From Basidiobolus meristosporus CBS 931.73 (Eukaryota; Basidiobolomycota; Basidiobolomycetes; Basidiobolales; Basidiobolaceae): a stretch of 37,589 nucleotides of DNA. The notes below the pieces were generated by a model that did not search any database, was not told where the DNA came from, and saw only the letters and a program-made list of their open reading frames with translations. The DNA lies in contig MCFE01000771.1 in NCBI GenBank assembly GCA_002104905.1, forward strand, positions 1 through 37,589, in the 5' to 3' direction. This document shows positions 31,867 through 37,589 of this stretch, piece after piece (within the stretch, counting starts at the first letter, position 1; every line of letters starts with the position of its first letter). A program made the position numbers and the translations under genes.

Positions 31867-32422
31867 TGTTGTAAAAACTTGTAATTCCACCTAAATAGTC
31901 AACTAACTTAGCCACTTAGATCAGTGCCTACAAATCTTAGAGAATGCTGACCAAATACCTTGTTGGGATTTACCTTAATATTTTCACCAAAACATCAGGT
32001 ACACAGAACATGAAAGTTTGTTAAGTTGTCCAGATAGCCCAAACTTCAGAGGCATTGCAATTCTCCAATAAAAACATGCGTATATCACACATGATCCATA
32101 TATCAGAACACATTTTTTGAGATTTGGATCCAGGAAAAAGATTATAATACACCATGAGCAAAAAAACTAAAAGCAAAAGTATTCCGTATTTTTTATTTCC
32201 ATTGCACCAATTTGGAGTTGCTTCTACAAAATCAACGCAAATAATAGGAATTTTATCATGAATATTTGTGCCAGCATTTGGTTCATATGATAATCCAATA
32301 AGTGATGCAAAGCCATATAAAACTGCAAAAACCACTTGTACATTCAATAAATCTTCAAGTGACCACCTCATAATATACTTGTTCTCTCAATCACTTCTGA
32401 TATTTCCAAGACTCTTGCAATA
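31867..32422 (+). repeat. 5' LTR of the older copia copy, 556 bp
   Basis: Begins TGTTGTAA and ends CTTGCAATA, a decayed version of the TTACAACA end of the younger LTR. The first 180 bp and last 90 bp align with the younger LTR. The middle (about 32050-32330) does not, and is about 206 bp longer overall. Confidence 0.85.
32050..32330. other. Unrelated block inside the older LTR
   Basis: Sequence with no counterpart in the younger LTR. A 116-codon minus frame (32371-32021) with a hydrophobic stretch (GILLLLVFLLMVYYNLF) crosses it but extends into plain LTR sequence, so it is probably not a gene. It could be a small insertion or a divergent U3. Confidence 0.5.
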
Positions 32423-33449
32423 TGCTATGAGCCCCCAGCTATCATTTGATGCAGTGTCTACTACTGCTGTTACAGGGATTCTTCTCTGTGCTGAAAAGTT
32501 GGATCAATCTAAACTGGGATTTGGTCACAGAAAAAGAATGCCCTCCTAAAGATATAGCAGAGGAAGCCTTAAAGTACCAGAAGAAAAATCAAAGTGCGTT
32601 TACCTGCATATGCCTTGATGTTAAATACAAGTTGCTAATCCAATGTTCAAGAGTAAAAATGGTAATGAGTGCCTGGAAAGCATTAGAAGACACATACCAG
32701 TAATGTTCAGCTGCTCAGAAAATATATCTTTGACAAAAGCTCCTTTCTATGAAGAGGCTGCCAGGAGAAGGAATTCAATATCTAACTAACAGAATTACCA
32801 TCTTGGTTGATGAGATGCAATCAGCAGGTACACCAACTACAGATGAGGATGTGATAGTTACCATCCTGAATAGCCTGACAGACATGTTTCAAGGCCTGAT
32901 ATCAGTCCTAGAGTCCAGAACTGTAGATGTGTGCTTAAACTACATATATGGAAGGCTCTTGGATAAAGAACTAAGAAGACCAGTTGCCTATATGAAGGAT
33001 GGAGAAAATGCTTTAATCAGCAGTGATAACCAACAAAGGAGATACCCAAGACCTTTTAAAGGTAATAGCAACCTGTTTTTAACTACTGCAAAAGTAAAGG
33101 ACACACATTGGACTGGTGCCTGAAAAAGAGAGATAATCAACAGAAAAAGTCTGAATATAGAAATGCTGCAACAACTGAAGATAGACTATTCATATCTGCA
33201 CTAAATATGACCACAAACAAGGATTCTCAGAAGTGGTACATTGACTCTGGAGCATCTCAACACCTTACACACCAAAAAGAACTGTTTACTCAATATCAGG
33301 AAATTCCAATCAAGAAGGTTTTCATGGGTGACAAACAACACATGATGCAGTGGGAGAAGGAACTACACAAGTGAACCTTAGAAGCAGAGAAGGAAGCCAT
33401 ACACTGACCTTTAAAGAAGTACTCTATGTACCAGAAGTAGCCAAGAACC

Positions 33450-33799
33450 TGTTGTAAAAATTCGTATTTTCCACCTAAATATTCACCTAACTTAGTCACT
33501 TAGATCATCACCTTCAAATCCTAGAGAATACTGACCAAATTCCTTGTCGGGATTTACTTAGAATATTTTCACCAAAATACCAGGTACCCAGAACATGAAA
33601 ATTCTCAAAGTTGTCCAAACAGCCCCAAACTTTGCACACATGTTCTTGGGACCTTCCTTAACCTATTCTACGTGTTTGTAATGCCAAGACCATGTAAAAG
33701 TATAAATACTACTTTTACATTCAATAAATCATTAAGTGAAAACCACATAATCTACTTGTTCTCCAAATCACTTCCAATATCTCCAAGACTCTTACAACA
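33450..33799 (+). repeat. 5' LTR of the younger copia element, 350 bp
   Basis: Starts TGTTGTAA and ends TTACAACA, a perfect 8-bp inverted terminal repeat with TG...CA ends. Carries a TATA box TATAAATA (33701-33708) and AATAAA (33723-33728), giving probable U3/R boundaries. Confidence 0.96.
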
Positions 33800-33811
33800 G
33801 GTTATGAGCCC
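33800..33811 (+). promoter_or_regulatory. Primer-binding site, half-tRNA initiator Met type
   Basis: GGTTATGAGCCC follows the LTR with no spacer. It is complementary to the anticodon stem-loop of eukaryotic initiator tRNA-Met (GGGCTCATAACC), the same priming site type as Drosophila copia (GGTTATGGGCCC, from memory) and Ty5. The Gag-Pol ATG (33804-33806) is inside it. Confidence 0.88.
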
Positions 33812-36800
33812 CGAGCTGTCACTCTCTGCAATGTCTACTACTGCTATTACTGGAATTTTTCCCTCTGCTGAAAAGTTGGATGGATCTAACTACCAAGTGT
33901 GGAAGGTGAAGATGAAGATGCTGCTACAAGAAAGAGGCCTTTGGGATATTGTCATGGGAGAAGAATGCCCTCCTAAAAACGTGGGAGAGGAAGCCTTAAA
34001 GTACCAGAAGAAAGAACAAAGTGCCTTTAACTGCATTTGCCTTAATGTCAAGGACAAATTGCTAATTCAATGCTCAAGAGCAAAAACGGCTAAGAATGCC
34101 TGGAAAGCATTAGAAGACACCTACCAGTCATGTTCAGCTGCCAAGAAAATGTATCTGAGAAGAAAATTCTTTACTACAAAGATGCTGCCAGGAGAAGAAA
34201 TGAAAAATCTAATTAACAGAATTACCCTGCTGGTAGATGAGATGGAATCTGTGGGCGTACCAACTACTGATGAGGATGTGATAGTTACCATCCTGAATAG
34301 CCTGACAGACGAGTTTCAGGGCCTTGTATCAGCCCTAGAGTCCAGAACTGAAGATTTGACCTTAAATTACGTATATGGAAGGCTCCTGGATGAAGAATTA
34401 AGAAAATCAAGCGCCAATAAGAAGGAAGAAGAAAATGCTTTAATAAGCAATGATAACCAACAAAGGAGGTACCCAAGACCCTACAAAGGCAACAGCAACC
34501 TATTTTGCAACTACTGCAAAAGGAAAGGACACACATCAGACCGGTGTTTCAAAAAGAGAGATTATCAGCAAAAGAAGCCTGAATATGGAAATGCTGCAAC
34601 AACTGAAGATAGACTATTCATATCTGCACTAAATATGACCACAAACAAGGATTCTCAGACGTGGTATATTGACTCTGGAGCTTCTCAACACTTTACACAC
34701 CAAAAAGAACTTTTTACCCAATATCAAGAAATCCCAATTAAGAAGGTTTTCATGGGTGACGATAGAACACTTGATGCAGTGGGAGAAGGAACTATCCAAG
34801 TAAACCTTAGAAGCAGTGAAGGAAGCCATACACTGACCTTTAAAGAAGTACTCTATGTACCAGAAATAGCCAAGAACCTACTCTCTGTAAGCAAGGCCAC
34901 AGCAGAAGGACTCAGTTTCAGTTTTGACAATTCTGGATGCAGGATCACTGATCAAAATGGTGCTCATATTGCTTCGGGCATCAGAGATCAGAACCTATAC
35001 AAGTTGACTTATATTCCATCATATCTGGAAGCCAATATAAGTAACTTAAATGAAGAAACACCAATGCTTTGGCACAGGAGATTTGGACACATCAATTTTG
35101 ATTATTTGCGTAAAATGATCAAAGATCAGCTAATTTCTGGAGTGAAAATTGATCCCCCAGCTAATTTGGAGCACTGTGAAGCCTGCATATATGGGAAACA
35201 AGCCAGACAACCGTTCAAGAGCTCTGGGTTAATCAAAACTAAGAAAAAATTAGATCTAATTCACTCAGATCTGTGTGGACCTATGCAAAATTTATCCTTA
35301 GGCGGGATGAAGTATTTAATCACTTTTATTGATGATTATACAAGATACACATGGGTCTACTTCATGGAGAGAAAGGAAGAAGCTCTGTCTAAGCTAAGGG
35401 AGTTTAAATCCATGGTGGAGAGAGAAACTGGTGAAAAAATCAAGAAAATACGCTCTGACAATGGTGGAGAATATACCTCAAAACTCTTCATCCACTTCTG
35501 CAAAATTCATGGGATAAAGCAAGAGACTACTGTACCATACTCCCCACAGCAAAATGGAGTAGCAGAACGAGCTAACAGATCAATAATTGATATGGCAAGA
35601 TCTATGATCCATGATCAAAAATTATCCTATGATTTTTGGGCGGAATCAGTTGCCACTGCTGTATATCTTAAAAATAGGAGTTATAACAGAATACTTCGTG
35701 ATTCTACTCCATTTGAAGCATGGTATGGACACAGACCAAGTGCAGAACATCTAAGAATATTTGGGTGTACAGCATATGCCAAAAAACTGGCCGGAAATCA
35801 GTCAAAATTTGAGCCAAAAAGTGTAAAATGCATATTTTTGGGCTACTGCAATGAGAGTAAGGCATACAGACTCTACAATACCGAAGCAAAGAAGCTGATC
35901 AAGTCCAGGGATGTGTTGTTTGATGAAAATTCAAAATTTTCACAAAAAATGACATCAGATGATGACGAAAATTTGATCTCAAGTCCACCAATTGTCAGGA
36001 TTGAATCAGAGCAAAACAATGAAAATTTTTTCACTCCAGAGGACTCTACAACCGTGGTTCAGCCAGAATCAGTGCCCAGGAATATCCCAGAAGTGATCAT
36101 TCCAGTATCAAATGCCCGGAGATCAAATCGGACAAGAAATAGCCCAAATTACTATATTAATGAGGGTACAAACTTAGCCTATGCCTATTCAGTCCATATT
36201 GATGAACCCCAGACTGTAAAAGAGGCCCTAAATAGCCCTCAGACGAAGTTTTGGAGATCTGCAATGACTGAGGAATATCAGGCCCTGATGGAAAATCAAA
36301 CTTGGGACTTAGTCAAATTACCAATCAACCGAAAATCAATTGGATGCAGATGGGTCTTCAAGACAAAGTACAAGGCTGATGGTACAATTGAAAGATACAA
36401 AGCAAGACTTGTAGCCAAAGGATACTCTCAAACAAAAGGACTTGACTATACTGAGACCTTTGCACCGGTAGCCAAGTTTAATTCCATCAGATTAATATTG
36501 GCTATTGCAGCCAAATATAAGTTTTTTATTCATCAAATGGATGTAAAAACTGCATTTTTGAATGGAGAACTTGATGAGGACGTGTATATGGACCAGCCTG
36601 ATGGGTTTGTTGACCAAGATAACCCCCATTTGGTCTGCAAGCTTAAAAAGTCACTATATGGTCTCAAACAATCACCGAGAGCCTGGAATTGCAAGATAGA
36701 TTCTTATTTGGAATCTTTGAGTTTCAAAAGGAGTAATGCTGACTATAGTATATACTATAAGCCAGATAGAGCAAATCCAGTTCTATTAGCTCTATATGTG

Positions 36801-37589
36801 GATGATCTTATTATAGCCGCCAATAACCTAGAAACATTGGAAGAGACTAAATCCAGCCTATCTAAGGAGTTCAAGATGTCCGATCTAGGAGAACTTAGTT
36901 ACTACTTAGGGATTAAGTTCTCCATAGACAGAAGTACCCAGACTATTACCCTAAGCCAATCCAAGTATATTCAAGATATACTAAAGAAGTACAAAATGGA
37001 AGACTGTAAACCGGCAGCTACCCCAATGGAGACAAACCTTAACTTGGTCAAAACTCAACCAAATCAAGAGAGCTTGGTGCCATCTGAAAGCCCTGACTTT
37101 CCTTATCAATCTATGGTCGGCAGTCTGATGTATATCATGCTTGGAACACGTCCAGATATCTCATATTCAGTGGGAGTTGTCAGCCAACATAATCAGAATT
37201 ATGGATCTGATCATATTGCAGCAGTTAAGCGGATTTTTAGATACCTAAAAGGAACTGCTGATATCTGCTTAAGATACACTTATAAGGATTCAGAACAGGA
37301 TCTTGTGGGATACTCTGATGCTGATTGGGGACGAAATTTAGAAGACAGAAGATCCACCACAGGATACACCTTTCTTTACTGTAAAGGAGCAATTTCATGG
37401 AATTCAAGAAAGCAACCAACCGTAGCACTTTCTACTACAGAGGCAGAGTATATGGCAGCCTGTGAAGCTACAAAAGAAGCAATGTGGTTAAGAAAGCTCT
37501 TTACAGATTTAGGCCTATGTCAAAAAACGCCTATTACTTTATTTCAAGATAATCAAGGATGTATACAATTAGGTAGAAATCCAACTTTT
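33804..37589 (+). CDS. Copia Gag-Pol polyprotein, 3'-truncated by the window edge
   Basis: A single open frame of 1,262 codons without a stop, running off the end. Gag (UBN2-type) starts with AEKLDGSNYQVWKVKM near residue 22. The zinc knuckle CNYCKRKGHTSDRC is at 235-248. Aspartic protease has the active site DSGAS at 290. Integrase has HRRFGH...CEAC zinc-binding pairs near 430-465 and the catalytic triad D489, D552, E588 (35-residue D-E spacing). Reverse transcriptase has RLVAKGYSQ, MDVKTAFLNG and YVDD at 998-1001. RNase H has D1172 (YSDADWG) and E1215 (TTEAEY); the frame ends inside DNQGCIQLGRNPTF. Order INT before RT defines Ty1/copia. About 80 residues probably remain outside. The start at 33804 lies in the PBS; Met10 (33831) is the alternative. 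Looks undamaged, so potentially active. Confidence 0.96.
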   Translation, partial: MSPELSLSAMSTTAITGIFPSAEKLDGSNYQVWKVKMKMLLQERGLWDIVMGEECPPKNVGEEALKYQKKEQSAFNCICLNVKDKLLIQCSRAKTAKNAWKALEDTYQSCSAAKKMYLRRKFFTTKMLPGEEMKNLINRITLLVDEMESVGVPTTDEDVIVTILNSLTDEFQGLVSALESRTEDLTLNYVYGRLLDEELRKSSANKKEEENALISNDNQQRRYPRPYKGNSNLFCNYCKRKGHTSDRCFKKRDYQQKKPEYGNAATTEDRLFISALNMTTNKDSQTWYIDSGASQHFTHQKELFTQYQEIPIKKVFMGDDRTLDAVGEGTIQVNLRSSEGSHTLTFKEVLYVPEIAKNLLSVSKATAEGLSFSFDNSGCRITDQNGAHIASGIRDQNLYKLTYIPSYLEANISNLNEETPMLWHRRFGHINFDYLRKMIKDQLISGVKIDPPANLEHCEACIYGKQARQPFKSSGLIKTKKKLDLIHSDLCGPMQNLSLGGMKYLITFIDDYTRYTWVYFMERKEEALSKLREFKSMVERETGEKIKKIRSDNGGEYTSKLFIHFCKIHGIKQETTVPYSPQQNGVAERANRSIIDMARSMIHDQKLSYDFWAESVATAVYLKNRSYNRILRDSTPFEAWYGHRPSAEHLRIFGCTAYAKKLAGNQSKFEPKSVKCIFLGYCNESKAYRLYNTEAKKLIKSRDVLFDENSKFSQKMTSDDDENLISSPPIVRIESEQNNENFFTPEDSTTVVQPESVPRNIPEVIIPVSNARRSNRTRNSPNYYINEGTNLAYAYSVHIDEPQTVKEALNSPQTKFWRSAMTEEYQALMENQTWDLVKLPINRKSIGCRWVFKTKYKADGTIERYKARLVAKGYSQTKGLDYTETFAPVAKFNSIRLILAIAAKYKFFIHQMDVKTAFLNGELDEDVYMDQPDGFVDQDNPHLVCKLKKSLYGLKQSPRAWNCKIDSYLESLSFKRSNADYSIYYKPDRANPVLLALYVDDLIIAANNLETLEETKSSLSKEFKMSDLGELSYYLGIKFSIDRSTQTITLSQSKYIQDILKKYKMEDCKPAATPMETNLNLVKTQPNQESLVPSESPDFPYQSMVGSLMYIMLGTRPDISYSVGVVSQHNQNYGSDHIAAVKRIFRYLKGTADICLRYTYKDSEQDLVGYSDADWGRNLEDRRSTTGYTFLYCKGAISWNSRKQPTVALSTTEAEYMAACEATKEAMWLRKLFTDLGLCQKTPITLFQDNQGCIQLGRNPTF

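Larger units (their letters stand above)
31867..33449 (+). mobile_element. Older, truncated Ty1/copia retrotransposon copy
   Basis: A 5' LTR (31867-32422) followed by a degenerate gag-protease region similar to the younger copy downstream. It starts at the same ATGAGCCCC (32427). Damage includes an internal deletion of about 50 bp near 32510, a stop where the younger copy has Ser (TAA at 32701-32703), and a one-base loss before the zinc knuckle (about 33077) that replaces the Cys-His box. The protease DSGA motif survives (about 33246). The sequence ends at CCAAGAACC (33449), exactly where the younger element begins; the matching point in the younger copy is 34878. The rest of this copy should resume beyond the window, after the younger element's 3' LTR. 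Not functional. Confidence 0.93.
33450..37589 (+). mobile_element. Younger Ty1/copia LTR retrotransposon, runs off the window
   Basis: Intact 350-bp 5' LTR, a primer-binding site directly after it, and one long Gag-Pol frame with copia order (gag, protease, integrase, reverse transcriptase, RNase H). It is inserted into the older copy. The last part of RNase H, the polypurine tract, the 3' LTR and the right target duplication lie beyond 37589. The 5 bp before the LTR, GAACC (33445-33449), is the predicted target duplication. Confidence 0.98.

Noticed and set aside
32021-32371. 116-codon minus frame with a hydrophobic segment inside the older LTR
   Set aside because: It runs through ordinary LTR sequence at its edge and lacks a recognisable family; more likely chance in AT-rich DNA.
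34450-34632. 60-codon plus frame within the retrotransposon
   Set aside because: Out-of-frame shadow of the zinc-knuckle part of Gag-Pol.

Overview
This is a nuclear window from a eukaryote, almost certainly a fungus. Coding regions are interrupted by short GT-AG introns of about 50-80 nt. The protein set is fungal: Set2 with AWS-SET-postSET-WW-SRI order, Ded1, Bro1, a PHO80/Pcl-type cyclin and an ISWI ATPase. Genes lie on both strands, mostly as convergent or divergent pairs. I cannot place the organism more finely. Retrotransposons and a seven-helix/RGS fusion fit a TE-bearing fungus outside the yeasts.

Layout. 0-4 kb is gene-poor: a minus-strand tRNA-Thr(CGU), about 1.7 kb of AT-rich sequence, then a decayed squalene epoxidase (ERG1) pseudogene. 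4.2-7.5 kb holds an importin-7/8 (Sxm1/Nmd5) gene on the minus strand, five exons, with an apparent one-base frameshift in exon 1. 8.3-10.6 kb is a convergent pair of metal transporters: a CTR copper transporter (+) and a MOT1-type molybdate transporter (-). 11.1-13.0 kb is the DEAD-box helicase Ded1 (-). 13.8-19.4 kb contains an EI24-like membrane protein (+), a five-exon protein methyltransferase (+), a Pcl-like cyclin (+) and a seven-helix protein fused to an RGS domain (-). 19.7-27.3 kb is a divergent pair of chromatin genes, SET2 (-, 15 exons) and an ISWI ATPase (+, 7 exons). 27.4-30.6 kb is BRO1/ALIX (-, 14 exons), tail-to-tail with ISWI. 30.6-31.9 kb is unresolved, coding-like debris.

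The last 5.7 kb is two nested Ty1/copia retrotransposons. An old, broken copy (LTR plus gag and the start of protease) is cut by a younger copy whose single Gag-Pol frame stays open for 1,262 codons to the window edge. The primer-binding site of the younger copy matches the anticodon region of initiator tRNA-Met (copia/Ty5-type half-tRNA priming). The Gag-Pol start codon lies inside that site, where it would pair with the primer's CAU anticodon.

Functional themes: nuclear import and translation (importin, Ded1), metal uptake (Cu, Mo), signalling (7TM-RGS, cyclin), transcription-coupled chromatin (Set2, ISWI) and endosomal sorting (Bro1). No operon-like or obviously undescribed multi-gene system is visible. 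The most unusual items are the PBS/start-codon overlap, the nested elements, the 7TM-RGS fusion, the Set2-ISWI divergent pair and the ERG1 pseudogene. Exon joins were worked out by hand from splice consensus, reading phase and family similarity; phases add up for every multi-exon gene except importin exon 1.
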